This document shows, piece after piece, positions 26,823 to 36,207 of a stretch of 64,000 nucleotides of DNA (position 1 is its first letter; each line of letters starts with the position of its first letter). The notes beneath the pieces are model-generated. The model did no database searches. It saw only the letters and a list, made by a program, of their open reading frames with translations, and was not told the origin of the DNA. The stretch spans positions 10,785 through 74,784 of the forward strand of contig CAYTJF010000001.1 of the NCBI GenBank assembly GCA_964437945.1, given 5' to 3'. The DNA comes from Granulosicoccus sp964437945 (GTDB lineage Bacteria > Pseudomonadota > Gammaproteobacteria > Granulosicoccales > Granulosicoccaceae). Position numbers and translations under genes: made by a program.

Positions 26823-28271
26823 TCAAACATGATTATTCGTTTTTACAACATCCTGTTTCGAACTCTGAATAGCGTTGAGAAACCAGTCTATCCATGGCGT
26901 TGCCTCAGTATGGCGAAAATGGGCATAACTGGCAACGACGTTATACACACAAACGCCATCGTGCTGAGAGTCAACACCGTGTCCTCGCGTGACCTGATAG
27001 GCATAGTTCGGAGGCGTTTGGAAGCTAATTTGCGAATGATGAAATTCGTGCGCGGGAAGGGTTTTCGGAGTATCGGTTCCTTGCGCATCTGTGCTGTGAG
27101 CATCCATGTGTGCGTGCGACGGATTGTGGGTCAGATTCATATACCCGCGTCCCTGAGCAGCTCGATGCATAGTAACCGCTCCATCAATCGCTGCCACCAT
27201 TGGCCAAATCACATTGTCTATCTCTATCGATTGACACAGATACATTAATCCACCGCATTCAGCCCGCACTGGTAGTCCGGAGGCGATTGCATCGGCTAAA
27301 CCGGAGCGACACCGTTGATTAGCTGAAAGGGCAACACCATAACGCTCGGGGAACCCACCACCAATTAACACGCCATCAATATCTAATGGAAACGGATCGC
27401 GCAGCGGTGAGAACGGTATCAGGCAGACACCTCGGACACGCAGCATTTCCAGATCATCTTCGTAGTAAAAATGGAATGCTTCATCCTGTGCAATGGCAAT
27501 GCGCAACGAATCGCCAGCTTTGATTTTCTTATCAACATGTTTGTTTTCAATCGGCCAATGCGCTTGTCGTGCACTGTTATGTTGACACAGTGTGGTTAGA
27601 TCGCACGACGCCTCGATCAAATTCGCCACCTTGTCGATGTGCTCATTGGCCGTTGGATGTTCCGGTGCCGGTACCAATCCGAGTTCTCGTTCATCAACAC
27701 GCAACTCTAGCACCTCGGGGATGACTCCTACTATTTTCACATCACAGTACTCGTCAATGGCAGATTCAATCTTACTGGAGTGACGTGCTGATCTTATGTT
27801 GTTAAGCACAACCCCAGAGAAAGATATGTCAGGGTCAAATTCGACGATGCCGTTAATAAGCGAAGCGATAGTGCGGTGCATTCCGCGACAATCGATCACC
27901 AATAAGACTGGCAGACCAAGTGCTTTGGCTATTGCCCCATTGCTGTCTGAGCCGTCGAGCGCTAACCCATCGTGCAAGCCCATGGTGCCTTCTACCAACA
28001 TCATCTCATCCAAGTGAGTGCAGTAGGTTTGTAGTAGCTCCTTATCGCTTTGCAAATAGGGGTCGAGGTTGTAACACGGATTATAACTGGCGGCTTTCAG
28101 CCACAGTGGGTCGATGTAATCAGGACCTTTTTTAAATGTTTGCACGCTAATGTTGCGGCGCGAAATAGCACGTGCGAGTCCCATACTGAGCATGGATTTG
28201 CCACTCGATCGCCATGGCGCAGAAATGAAATGCCCTGCAAAGCCTGTGTCTGGTTGTATTGGCAAGACCAC
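26823..28271 (-). CDS. dsrN: DsrN, siroheme amidase (CobB/CbiA-like)
   Basis: About 482 aa. I place the start at GTG 28271, overlapping the dsrP stop by 1 base (TAGTG). The frame is open to 28406, but that would lie inside dsrP. The P-loop ISAPWRSSGKSMLSMGLARA opens the protein, with KKGPDYIDPLW and EGTMGLHDGL following as in cobyrinic acid a,c-diamide synthases. GGGFPERYG and RAECGGLMYLCQ form the glutamine amidotransferase active site with catalytic Cys. DsrN converts siroheme to its amide, the prosthetic group of DsrAB. Confidence 0.93.
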   Translation of the reverse strand: MVLPIQPDTGFAGHFISAPWRSSGKSMLSMGLARAISRRNISVQTFKKGPDYIDPLWLKAASYNPCYNLDPYLQSDKELLQTYCTHLDEMMLVEGTMGLHDGLALDGSDSNGAIAKALGLPVLLVIDCRGMHRTIASLINGIVEFDPDISFSGVVLNNIRSARHSSKIESAIDEYCDVKIVGVIPEVLELRVDERELGLVPAPEHPTANEHIDKVANLIEASCDLTTLCQHNSARQAHWPIENKHVDKKIKAGDSLRIAIAQDEAFHFYYEDDLEMLRVRGVCLIPFSPLRDPFPLDIDGVLIGGGFPERYGVALSANQRCRSGLADAIASGLPVRAECGGLMYLCQSIEIDNVIWPMVAAIDGAVTMHRAAQGRGYMNLTHNPSHAHMDAHSTDAQGTDTPKTLPAHEFHHSQISFQTPPNYAYQVTRGHGVDSQHDGVCVYNVVASYAHFRHTEATPWIDWFLNAIQSSKQDVVKTNNHV

Positions 28272-29488
28272 TAATCTAATCCAGCCGACCCGGCTGACCC
28301 TGTCGAGCGGGTTTGCGTTTCCGGTAACAACGGCAGTATTCGCAATAGCGTCAGGCATAGTAGTAACGCCAGGGCCATACCACCAGCGCCTAGTCCCCAT
28401 TCCCAAACACTGGGTTGATACGCTGAAAAACCGGCATCACCAAAACGACTTTCGACCACGGTTTTTCCTGGAAACAACGTTTGTGGTGTACTTTGCGAAC
28501 CGATAATTACGACATACAGCAGTGCCATCGCACCAAACAAGGCCAGCAACGCGCTGATGACCAAACGTTTGGTGTCGTTGACTTTTATCGCGCTAACCGC
28601 CAACACCAATAATGGCAGTACTACACCAATCACTATATGCCCTAGCCAGAACACTAAAGATAGTTCGCCGATCAAGGTGTAACGTTCAACCAGGTGATGC
28701 TCGGTTGCATAAAGGTTGGTTAGGTGATGAACAATGGAGAAGTAAACCAAAGACAACAGGAACCACACCTGCATTCGACGCAAAGAATGCAACAGTTGAT
28801 CGCTCAGTACCGGTGAATGCCAGCGATCAAGCATCACTATCACCAATACCAGCACGGCTGTACCCATAACAAGTGAAAGTGCAATAAACAACGGTGCCAA
28901 CAACGCAGAATCAAGCGCGTTTCTGCCAACCAGAAATCCGAAAATACAGCCCGTTCCGGTAGTCAATACTATTCGCCAGGCAAAAGCCACACGACCAGCC
29001 ACCATAGTATGACGATTAAATCGAGACTCCATCATCATCCATAAATAACACCCGCCTACAACCAGGAAGCCTGTATACAAAAATATATTCCAGGCAAAGA
29101 TTGATCGGAAATTGTAGGTTGTCATCGCGACGATCAGCCGATCAGGCCGGCCCAGATCAAGCACCAGCACCAGCAGGCCACCGACCAGCAAACTCATCGA
29201 AAGCGTAACTGATAATCTGGCTACAGGCTTATAATGAGGCAGTCCAAACACAGATGAAAGCGAAGCGCCATTCAAGGCACCAGAAGCCGCCACGATCAGG
29301 GAAACAGCAAAGACATGCGGCAATCCCCAAACAACGTGGTTGTTCATGCCGGTAACAATATGCCCGGCGTGTTCCACGGTAAGTGCACAATAGCCGCCCA
29401 GACCTATCAGCAAGGCACACAGCAGCAGTACCAGCCAATAGCTGAAGGATTGCGGTTTCAGTGTTGCGTAGCGAGCGTGGTCTATCAC
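28271..29488 (-). CDS. dsrP: DsrP, NrfD-family membrane subunit
   Basis: 405 aa, about ten transmembrane helices of the NrfD/PsrC type (for example ALNGASLSSVFGLPHY, then LLVGGLLVLVLDLGRPDRL with the conserved Asp-Leu-Gly-Arg segment at the quinone site). It anchors the periplasmic DsrJO part of the DsrMKJOP complex and exchanges electrons with quinone. Its start overlaps dsrO by 4 bp and its end overlaps dsrN by 1 base, consistent with a single transcript. Confidence 0.94.
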   Translation of the reverse strand: MIDHARYATLKPQSFSYWLVLLLCALLIGLGGYCALTVEHAGHIVTGMNNHVVWGLPHVFAVSLIVAASGALNGASLSSVFGLPHYKPVARLSVTLSMSLLVGGLLVLVLDLGRPDRLIVAMTTYNFRSIFAWNIFLYTGFLVVGGCYLWMMMESRFNRHTMVAGRVAFAWRIVLTTGTGCIFGFLVGRNALDSALLAPLFIALSLVMGTAVLVLVIVMLDRWHSPVLSDQLLHSLRRMQVWFLLSLVYFSIVHHLTNLYATEHHLVERYTLIGELSLVFWLGHIVIGVVLPLLVLAVSAIKVNDTKRLVISALLALFGAMALLYVVIIGSQSTPQTLFPGKTVVESRFGDAGFSAYQPSVWEWGLGAGGMALALLLCLTLLRILPLLPETQTRSTGSAGSAGLD

Positions 29489-30249
29489 AAGCTTGTGTAC
29501 CGAACGCCGGTGTTCAGACCAAAATCCGGTCGAACCTGCTGAGCCTTTTGCACTGACATGGCTTTGCTGATGTCACTGTTCGGATCATTTAGATCGCCAA
29601 ACAGAATGGCACTGTGTGCCTCATCTGTACACGCTACCGCACAGGCTGGCTGCATGTCTTCGTCCGCATCTATTCGATGCACGCATAATGTACAACTCTC
29701 AACCGTTCCCTGTCCGCGAGGTGCCCAGGATTTTTGGTTGGTTAGGGGTTCGTGAATAAACGATCTGGCTTTATACGGACAGGCCATAACGCAATAACGG
29801 CAACCTATGCAAGTGTGTTTGTTAACCAACACAACACCATCGGCACGTTTGAACGATGCACCTGTCGGGCAGACGTCAACGCAAGGTGCAGAATCACAAT
29901 GCTGGCACATCATCGGTAAGGAAGACAGTTGCCCGGTTAAATTGTCTTGTAAATCAACTTTACGAATCCACTGTGCATCAGTGTCATCATTTCCCGTCGA
30001 TTCAATGCCATGTTCTTCATGACAGCCGCGCACACAAGCATCACACCCCGAGGCACATTTTGAGCTATCGATCAACAAGCCCCAGCGATGTTTATCGCTT
30101 ACACCTTTAATTGTCGTTAGCTGGGCATTGCCATCCGCGGGCAGCAACGCTGGTGCTGCGACGGCTGCCACACCAAGCACACCTAAACGCTTTAAAAAGT
30201 GGCGTCTTGCGATCTGCGCGTTACTCTGATTTGCTGTTGATGAGTTCAT
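29485..30249 (-). CDS. dsrO: DsrO, periplasmic ferredoxin-like iron-sulfur protein
   Basis: 254 aa. The twin-arginine signal ARRHFLKRLGVLGVAAVAAP directs Tat export of the folded Fe-S protein. Cluster motifs are CASGCDACVRGCHEEHG, CQHCDSAPCVDVCPTGA, CIGCRYCVMACPYKA and CTLCVHRI then CAVACTDEA, fitting four [4Fe-4S] clusters. It is part of DsrMKJOP. The gene start overlaps the end of dsrJ by 29 bp. Confidence 0.95.
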   Translation of the reverse strand: MNSSTANQSNAQIARRHFLKRLGVLGVAAVAAPALLPADGNAQLTTIKGVSDKHRWGLLIDSSKCASGCDACVRGCHEEHGIESTGNDDTDAQWIRKVDLQDNLTGQLSSLPMMCQHCDSAPCVDVCPTGASFKRADGVVLVNKHTCIGCRYCVMACPYKARSFIHEPLTNQKSWAPRGQGTVESCTLCVHRIDADEDMQPACAVACTDEAHSAILFGDLNDPNSDISKAMSVQKAQQVRPDFGLNTGVRYTSL

Positions 30250-30808
30250 TACGACCTCGCTCCAAGCTTGAGTTCAAGGGCGACTGCAACGGAGAGTTCA
30301 CTGACATAGTCGATGGTGATTTCACCGGTGTTACAAAAGCAGGCTTAAACGCCGGCATCTGTTTGTGGCGTAGCCAATGCATACTATCGGCGCGATCTGA
30401 CGCATCATCTGATGTATCATCTAATTCACTAACGTCCGGTACTGCGGCATGACAACCAAAGCAATCAATTTTAACCGCAGCATACGCATGACAGCTTGCG
30501 CAGAACTGCCCTTCTGCATCCACTCGAACAGGCTCATTGCTGGCGTTTTGTTGTGCATGACAGTCTACGCACTCAACCAGACTAAACGGTTCATCACGAA
30601 TGCCACGGATGACCGTTTCGTCGCGCTGATGCACGATCAGGTCCATATGGTTACGACGCATGAAATCGGTATCAGCAACACAATGGTCGCCTTTACCTTT
30701 AGGGATAACTGGGCCAGGATCACCGGCATGACCTGACCAACCCAGACTCAGACCAAGCAATAGCAGCACAGACTGAAACAACAGCGGCGATGGCAAAGTA
30801 AGCCGCAT
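30221..30808 (-). CDS. dsrJ: DsrJ, triheme c-type cytochrome
   Basis: 195 aa with an N-terminal signal or anchor (PLLFQSVLLLLGLSLGWSG). Three CxxCH heme sites: C80-H84 (CVDCH), C103-H107 (CASCH) and C116-H120 (CFGCH). Cys43 in GDHCVADTDF matches the position of the cysteine that ligates the unusual His/Cys heme of DsrJ. The C-terminal 65 residues after the last heme (Ser/Pro/Asp-rich) are longer than usual and overlap the start of dsrO. Periplasmic member of DsrMKJOP. Confidence 0.93.
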   Translation of the reverse strand: MRLTLPSPLLFQSVLLLLGLSLGWSGHAGDPGPVIPKGKGDHCVADTDFMRRNHMDLIVHQRDETVIRGIRDEPFSLVECVDCHAQQNASNEPVRVDAEGQFCASCHAYAAVKIDCFGCHAAVPDVSELDDTSDDASDRADSMHWLRHKQMPAFKPAFVTPVKSPSTMSVNSPLQSPLNSSLERGRNELINSKSE

Positions 30809-30811
30809 TGA

Positions 30812-32773
30812 TCAGTGTCCACCCATGCCCATATCGATATATCCCGATGGACAAACGTCTGCACAAATATGGCAACCAATGCACTTGTCGTAGTCAGTAT
30901 CCACGTACCGACCGGTTGTACTTTTATCTTTCTTCACTCGAAATACCGCATCTTGCGGGCAGTAGATCATGCAGTTATCACATTCAAAGCACATACCACA
31001 ACTCATGCATCGCCCTGCCTCGGCAATGGCCTGCTCATCAGTCAGACGCACCATACGTTCTTCAAAGTGACCCAACACGTGCTCACCTTCAGGTACCTTT
31101 TCTTCTCGCTTGTTGCGCTTTTCTTCTTTCCAGTGACCCAGAAACAATTCATCGGCAGCAGCAATTTCGTGTGCCGAACGATCATCATAGTTATGCACAG
31201 CACCTTGCGACTGATCGGTGCCCCACTGAGGCTCGTTGTCGCTATCGATGGGTGCAAGGTTTGACTCTTTGAGCTTCTGTAACAGATTAAAATGGTGCAC
31301 ATCCACTTTCGGACGTTTTTGTACTTGTTCGTCCTGCAAAAATAAATCGATAGTGTTAGCCGCCACCGATGCCTGACCTATGGCGGTGGTCAGCAGATGC
31401 GGACGGATAATATCACCAGCGACAAAATGGCCGGGGCGATCTTTGACTTGATAAAACCCATCACTGTCGATAAGCCCGCGACCATTGTCTAAGGATTCAA
31501 GACCATGCAGATTACCGCCCTGACCAATGGCAGACACAATAAGGTCGGCTTCAATTTCCTGCTCAGTACCTTCAACCACTTCAGGTTTACCGTCTTTTTC
31601 CAGCGTACATTCGGCCAACACAATACCTGTTGCGCGACCACTATCGTCGGTGATTATGCGCACAGGCATAACGCCGTTAAGAATCGTTACGCCTTCGGTC
31701 AGTGCATCGTGCACTTCATGTTCTGCTGCCGTCATGGCGGTACGCGGCAACAACGAAGTTAGCGTTACCTCCGCTCCAATACGCTTCGCTGCCATAGCCG
31801 AATCGTGCGCCACATAACCATGCACAACCAGCTCGGGTCGTTCCTGTGCATTAAGCTTGTTGATCTTGCCAAGGCGTCTGGCCACTGATACCACATCAAT
31901 GGACGTATCACCACCGCCAACACACACCACTTTGTCGCTGGCAACGTGTAAATCTCCCTTATTGAATGCCTCAAGAAACTTCACGCCACTAACGCAATTT
32001 GGCGCGTCCCCTCCTTCAACGGGTAAGGCCCGACCGGTTTGACAACCAAGCGCCCAAAGAATCGCGTCGTAGTCTTTTTCCAGCGTTTCAATGCTGATGT
32101 CCTCGCCCACGCGCGCACCTAACTGAACGTCGATATCGCCCATGGCGAGAATACGATCAATTTCAGCGTCGAGATGTTCGCGCGGCGTTCGGTAGCCAGG
32201 AATGCCGAACCGCATCATGCCGCCAAGTGCGTCATGATCGTCGAATATAGTACTGGCGTAGCCTTTTCTGCGTAGTTGATAGGCTGCTGCCATTCCAGCA
32301 GGCCCGCCGCCAACAATCGCAATTCGCTTAGTTGATGTTAACGGTGCACTCTCAAATGAAAAACCGTTTTCGGTTGCCATATCGCCTATATATTGTTCCA
32401 CCGCATTAATGCCGACAAAGTCGTCAACATCGTTTCGATTACAACCTGCCTCACACGGTGCAGGACACACCCGGCCCATTTGCGATGGAAACGGATTGGC
32501 ATCGGTTGAGCGACGAAACGCATACTCTTGCCAGGTCATACCTTCCGGTGGTTTTTCCACACCACGCGCTATCAACAACCAGCCACGAATATCTTCACCC
32601 GAAGGGCAACTACCCTGACACGGTGGTGTACGGTTTACATAGGTTGGGCATTTATGCGATTCATCGGCAACAAATATTTGCTGGGTCCAGTTTTTCCAGG
32701 AGGTATCACCGTCTTGGTATTTTCGTAGCGTGTGTTGTTCACCTTTGAACGTTTTACTCCAGGGTGTCGTCAT
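30812..32773 (-). CDS. dsrL: DsrL, NAD(P)H:acceptor oxidoreductase / DsrAB partner
   Basis: 653 aa, the size of Allochromatium DsrL. It resembles the GltD/NADPH-GOGAT small subunit: an N-terminal Fe-S region (CQGSCPSGEDIRGWL, CPAPCEAGCNR), an FAD fold (IAIVGGGPAGMAAAYQLRRKG), an NAD(P) fold (VVCVGGGDTSIDVVSVARRLG) and SAIGQGG. The C-terminal ferredoxin domain has CMSCGMCFECDNCMIYCPQDA and CIGCHICADVCPSG. In oxidizers DsrL takes electrons from DsrAB during persulfide oxidation and passes them to NAD+. It is cytoplasmic, 3 bp upstream of dsrJ. Confidence 0.95.
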   Translation of the reverse strand: MTTPWSKTFKGEQHTLRKYQDGDTSWKNWTQQIFVADESHKCPTYVNRTPPCQGSCPSGEDIRGWLLIARGVEKPPEGMTWQEYAFRRSTDANPFPSQMGRVCPAPCEAGCNRNDVDDFVGINAVEQYIGDMATENGFSFESAPLTSTKRIAIVGGGPAGMAAAYQLRRKGYASTIFDDHDALGGMMRFGIPGYRTPREHLDAEIDRILAMGDIDVQLGARVGEDISIETLEKDYDAILWALGCQTGRALPVEGGDAPNCVSGVKFLEAFNKGDLHVASDKVVCVGGGDTSIDVVSVARRLGKINKLNAQERPELVVHGYVAHDSAMAAKRIGAEVTLTSLLPRTAMTAAEHEVHDALTEGVTILNGVMPVRIITDDSGRATGIVLAECTLEKDGKPEVVEGTEQEIEADLIVSAIGQGGNLHGLESLDNGRGLIDSDGFYQVKDRPGHFVAGDIIRPHLLTTAIGQASVAANTIDLFLQDEQVQKRPKVDVHHFNLLQKLKESNLAPIDSDNEPQWGTDQSQGAVHNYDDRSAHEIAAADELFLGHWKEEKRNKREEKVPEGEHVLGHFEERMVRLTDEQAIAEAGRCMSCGMCFECDNCMIYCPQDAVFRVKKDKSTTGRYVDTDYDKCIGCHICADVCPSGYIDMGMGGH

Positions 32774-32788
32774 CGCTGTCTCCCAAGT

Positions 32789-34288
32789 TTAAAGTTCAGT
32801 GTCCATTACCAGTGCGTCACCAACCAACTGATGCACGCTGATAACCTGGTCCATTTCAAAACCATAATAAGGCAACACTTTTGAGAACTGACTTTTGCAA
32901 ATGGCACATATAGCCGCCATATGCGTAATCTGATGTTGTTCATTCACTTCTTTTAAAGCCTGCATGCGTGGCAAAGCACCTTTGGTGCGTAACTCGATCA
33001 AGTCATCGGTCAGCAAACCACCGCCACCACCGCAGCAAAACGTAGCTTCACCGATAGTATCGCTGCGCATATCAAAGAAATTGTTACACGCCGCTTTGAT
33101 CACGTTTCTGGGCAACACAAATTGTCCACCAGCCTGACTTCCCATACGCGATGCGCGGGCAACGTTACACGAATCATGAAACGTTACGCGTTTATCGTCA
33201 TTGGCTTCGGGGTCGAGCTTTATACGACCCTGTTCAAGCAAATCATGAGTGACTTCAATAATGTGCTGAGGTACCGGATAGTTCGCATCCAGAAAATCAA
33301 ACGGACCTGCCAGTGTATTGAGAAAACTGTAACCAACTCGCCATGCATGACCACATTCACCAAACACGATGCGTTTTACACCGAGTTCCAAAGCAGCCTC
33401 CCGAATACGCCATGCCATCTTCTGCATGTTGTCGTAACTGCCAATGAACAAACCAAAGTTCGCAGCTTCGGATGCATACGATGAAACCGTCCAGCTCAGG
33501 CCGGCCTGATGAAACACTTTAGCGTAGCCAATCAAGCCATCGATGTGCGGTTCTGCAAAAAAGTCAGCTGACGGCGTTACCAACAAGACATCAGCGCCTT
33601 TGACATCAAGCGGAAATTTAACCGCCACACCATCGTCCTCCAACACGTCCTCTTCCAGTCCTTCGAGCGTGTGAGCCAACGCTTTCTCCGGCAGGCCCAG
33701 ATTGTTACCAATCTTATGTACCTTGCCGATAATCTCGTTACAGTACTTCTGACCCTTCCCAACCGTGTCCATAATTTCACGAGCAGCCATGGATACTTCA
33801 GCTGTATCGATTCCATAAGGGCAATAGACAGAACACCGACGACATTGCGAACACTGGTGATAATATTTGTACCACTCATCGAGTACGTCCTCGGTGAGGT
33901 CCTCTGCACCCACTAATTTTGGAAAGTACTTTCCAGGTAAGGTGTAATAACGCCTATAGACTTTGCGTAACAAATCTTGCCGCGCAACCGGCATGTTTTT
34001 AGGGTCGCCAGTGCCAAGAAAATAATGACACTTGTCGGTACATGCACCGCACTTGACGCACGAATCAAGATACACCTGCAATCCGCGATACTTCCTGGTT
34101 AACTCACCCAGTTTCTCAACGGCCACCTCTTGCCAATTGTCGATCAGCTCTCCGGGGAAGCCAATGTCCTGTTGGTGAGCTTTATTCGCCACATAAGGTT
34201 GACTGTGTGCCATGGAATCAGGCATCACTGGCGGCGTGTACACATACTCGCCTAATTCAGCGACTTCAAATTCAGGCGATTTAGCCAT
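32789..34288 (-). CDS. dsrK: DsrK, HdrD-like iron-sulfur subunit
   Basis: 499 aa from the ATG at 34288 (MAKSPEFEV), overlapping the dsrM stop by 8 bp; a longer frame to 34327 would overlap dsrM further. CVKCGACTDKCHYFLGTGDP and CSQCRRCSVYCPYGID bind two [4Fe-4S] clusters. The HdrD-type CCG regions GECGHAWR, DSCNVARASRMG and FCCGGGGGLL form the noncubane cluster site proposed to react with DsrC trisulfide or disulfide. Cytoplasmic face of DsrMKJOP. Confidence 0.95.
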   Translation of the reverse strand: MAKSPEFEVAELGEYVYTPPVMPDSMAHSQPYVANKAHQQDIGFPGELIDNWQEVAVEKLGELTRKYRGLQVYLDSCVKCGACTDKCHYFLGTGDPKNMPVARQDLLRKVYRRYYTLPGKYFPKLVGAEDLTEDVLDEWYKYYHQCSQCRRCSVYCPYGIDTAEVSMAAREIMDTVGKGQKYCNEIIGKVHKIGNNLGLPEKALAHTLEGLEEDVLEDDGVAVKFPLDVKGADVLLVTPSADFFAEPHIDGLIGYAKVFHQAGLSWTVSSYASEAANFGLFIGSYDNMQKMAWRIREAALELGVKRIVFGECGHAWRVGYSFLNTLAGPFDFLDANYPVPQHIIEVTHDLLEQGRIKLDPEANDDKRVTFHDSCNVARASRMGSQAGGQFVLPRNVIKAACNNFFDMRSDTIGEATFCCGGGGGLLTDDLIELRTKGALPRMQALKEVNEQHQITHMAAICAICKSQFSKVLPYYGFEMDQVISVHQLVGDALVMDTEL

Positions 34289-35036
34289 GAGGTTTCTCCG
34301 CCCCCTTGTTATGCTGGGGGGAATCACCGGACTTTGCCCATGCCGCTATGTGCCGCCGCTCCCGCGGATTGTCAACCTGATTTCGCGAAGGACTAAAGAA
34401 CAAGCCCGGAGCATGCAGCAATTTGGAAAAGGGAAAAATGAACAACAAAATGGCGACTAACAGTAAATGCAACGCCAGCACTGGGTTGAATGCCAGAGAG
34501 CCAAATTCGAACGACAACAGATCAAGTGCAAATCGTTTAACTTGAATAATATCGGCATGCAGCCAATAGCGCATGGCCAGACCTGAACCCGCAATAGCCA
34601 TTAAAAATATCAGCATCAAAAAGTCGGACGGCGCAGAAATGTAACGAACCCGGTCTACCAAAAATCGTCGGGCTAACAAACCTGCCAGACCAAACAGCAT
34701 CATCATTCCTGCATAAGGACTAAACTGCGACAGCAACACGACCCACCACCAGACTGGTTCAGTGAAATAACGAAGGTGAGATAACAAAACCAGCAGTAAG
34801 CCGAAATGAAACAGCCAACCGAACAGCCATGTCCATTTTGACGCTTTAAAAAGACTTTCAAATAACACCACCTCTCGACCCAAACGCAGAAACACGCCTG
34901 ATCGAGTGGTGGGCGCCGGAGTAGTGGGAATTTTCAGCGGTGCGGGTGTGGTTGCGTAACGCAACATTTTACGCAGGGTGCCGATGACAAAAACAGCCAT
35001 CGTGAAGTACAAAATTGCGCTAAACACGAATCCCAT
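34281..35036 (-). CDS. dsrM: DsrM, NarI-like membrane cytochrome b subunit
   Basis: 251 aa with five to six membrane helices. It belongs to the NarI/HdrE family: WLFGWLFHFGLLLVLLSHLRYF holds two of the His ligands, and GLAMRYWLHADIIQVKRFALDLLSFEFG and ALHLLLVAILLFIFPFSKLLHAPG the others. It anchors DsrK and carries heme b for electron exchange with quinone. It overlaps dsrK and lies 36 bp downstream of dsrC. Confidence 0.94.
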   Translation of the reverse strand: MGFVFSAILYFTMAVFVIGTLRKMLRYATTPAPLKIPTTPAPTTRSGVFLRLGREVVLFESLFKASKWTWLFGWLFHFGLLLVLLSHLRYFTEPVWWWVVLLSQFSPYAGMMMLFGLAGLLARRFLVDRVRYISAPSDFLMLIFLMAIAGSGLAMRYWLHADIIQVKRFALDLLSFEFGSLAFNPVLALHLLLVAILLFIFPFSKLLHAPGLFFSPSRNQVDNPRERRHIAAWAKSGDSPQHNKGAEKPHG

Positions 35037-35072
35037 TGAAACACCCGCTCAGACTATACGCCTCGGATTTGA

Positions 35073-35405
35073 TCAAACACAACCTGTCGGCTTTGGCAGC
35101 CCTGCATATTTACAGGCTTGTTTTGCCGGACCATAAGGATAAAGCTCATACAGGTACTTACTGCTACCCTTATCTTTGCCTAGCTTCTTGCCAATCGCCT
35201 TGGTTAATACACGAACCGCAGGAGCGATTTGGTATTCCTCGTAGTAGTCACGCAGAAAATTAATCACTTCCCAGTGGTTATCAGACAGCTCACAATCATC
35301 GATCTCAGCCATCGCGTTTGCAACTTCTGGCTCCCACTCGGCCAGGTTTGCCAAATACCCCTCTTCGTCGGTGTCCAGCGACTTGCCGTTTACTTCTAAT
35401 GTCAT
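35073..35405 (-). CDS. dsrC: DsrC, sulfur carrier protein
   Basis: 110 aa. The flexible C-terminal arm (LPKPTGCV) has both conserved cysteines: Cys109 next to last and Cys98 eleven residues before it. DsrC carries the sulfur atom from DsrEFH to DsrAB as a persulfide and links to DsrMKJOP. The start EVNGKSLDTDEEGYL and HWEVINFLRDYYEEYQIAPAVRVL are highly typical. AGGAG lies 6 bases before the ATG. Confidence 0.97.
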   Translation of the reverse strand: MTLEVNGKSLDTDEEGYLANLAEWEPEVANAMAEIDDCELSDNHWEVINFLRDYYEEYQIAPAVRVLTKAIGKKLGKDKGSSKYLYELYPYGPAKQACKYAGLPKPTGCV

Positions 35406-35431
35406 TTGTTTCTCCTAATTGTAAATCTAGT

Positions 35432-35740
35432 CTAGAGCCAGGAATGTACTCGATCGTGTGTGGCCACCAGTTCGACGAAACCGTCGTAGTCCACCAGGGT
35501 CATTGAATCTAACAAGCCCGCACTGCCAAAACCCCTGGCTTGCAGGTCTGGTTGCAATACGTAAAATTGGGATTGTTTGGCTGCGTCAAGCAGTTGATCG
35601 GCATAGGCCGTATTCGCCAAAGCAGTGATCGATGCGTCCTCAATAAGCAAAACACTGTCCCCTTCTCCAATGCGTTTCAAACACTGCTCAAGCGTTCGTT
35701 TCTCGAACGGGGACTTATTAACAATATTCAGCGTGCTCAT
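35432..35740 (-). CDS. dsrH: DsrH (TusB-like) sulfurtransferase subunit
   Basis: 102 aa. The DsrH/TusB fold begins MSTLNIVNKSPFEKRTLEQC with the conserved Cys20 and continues GDSVLLIEDASITAL. It is part of the DsrE2F2H2 hexamer, which relays sulfur to DsrC. It follows dsrF after 10 bp. Confidence 0.94.
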   Translation of the reverse strand: MSTLNIVNKSPFEKRTLEQCLKRIGEGDSVLLIEDASITALANTAYADQLLDAAKQSQFYVLQPDLQARGFGSAGLLDSMTLVDYDGFVELVATHDRVHSWL

Positions 35741-35750
35741 GATTAAAAAC

Positions 35751-36137
35751 TCAGAAACTCAAAATGACATCGTGTTGATCGACCAGCGCTTTTATATCAC
35801 TACCGGGTATGACTTCAACATCCACCAACAAATCGTCGACGACCAAACCACGCTCTTCAAGCGACTCTTTCTCAACAAACAATTTTTCAACATCGTACAT
35901 CTCGAGCGCTCGGTATGTTTTTGAAAAATTCTTGAATTCGATGCCTTCAGGGTCTTGTTCTTTTTTTAGCTGATATACACCGTCATCGATAAACAGCACG
36001 CTGACATCCTGGTCAAACGCAGCACCAATCAGTACTGTCTCAAGCGATTCGAGTGCGTAGACCGTGCCATGAGGTAATCGTCTGTTGACGTAAAGAAATT
36101 TCTTAATTTCTCCGCCCTGGTACTCTTCATCTTCCAT
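35751..36137 (-). CDS. dsrF: DsrF (TusC-like) subunit
   Basis: 128 aa. KFLYVNRRLPHGTVYALESLETVLIGAAFDQDVSVLFIDDGVYQL is the DsrF/TusC core. It contains no cysteine, in line with a structural rather than a catalytic role in DsrEFH. It is the only early dsr gene separated from its upstream neighbour (70 bp gap after dsrE), and that gap holds a 14-bp tandem repeat. Confidence 0.94.
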   Translation of the reverse strand: MEDEEYQGGEIKKFLYVNRRLPHGTVYALESLETVLIGAAFDQDVSVLFIDDGVYQLKKEQDPEGIEFKNFSKTYRALEMYDVEKLFVEKESLEERGLVVDDLLVDVEVIPGSDIKALVDQHDVILSF

Positions 36138-36152
36138 CGCTAATTAGTCTTA

Positions 36153-36180
36153 TTTATCCAGTAACTTTTATCCAGTAACT
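36153..36180. repeat. 14-bp perfect tandem repeat in the dsrE-dsrF gap
   Basis: TTTATCCAGTAACT occurs twice back to back. It may be simple slippage or a site affecting internal expression; nothing else marks it. Confidence 0.8.
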
Positions 36181-36207
36181 CAAAAATTATCAGCAACCAA
36201 GCTATCA

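Noticed and set aside
28272..28406. N-terminal extension of DsrN to 28406
   Set aside because: It would overlap dsrP by 135 bp and precede the normal family start; GTG at 28271 next to the dsrP stop fits better.
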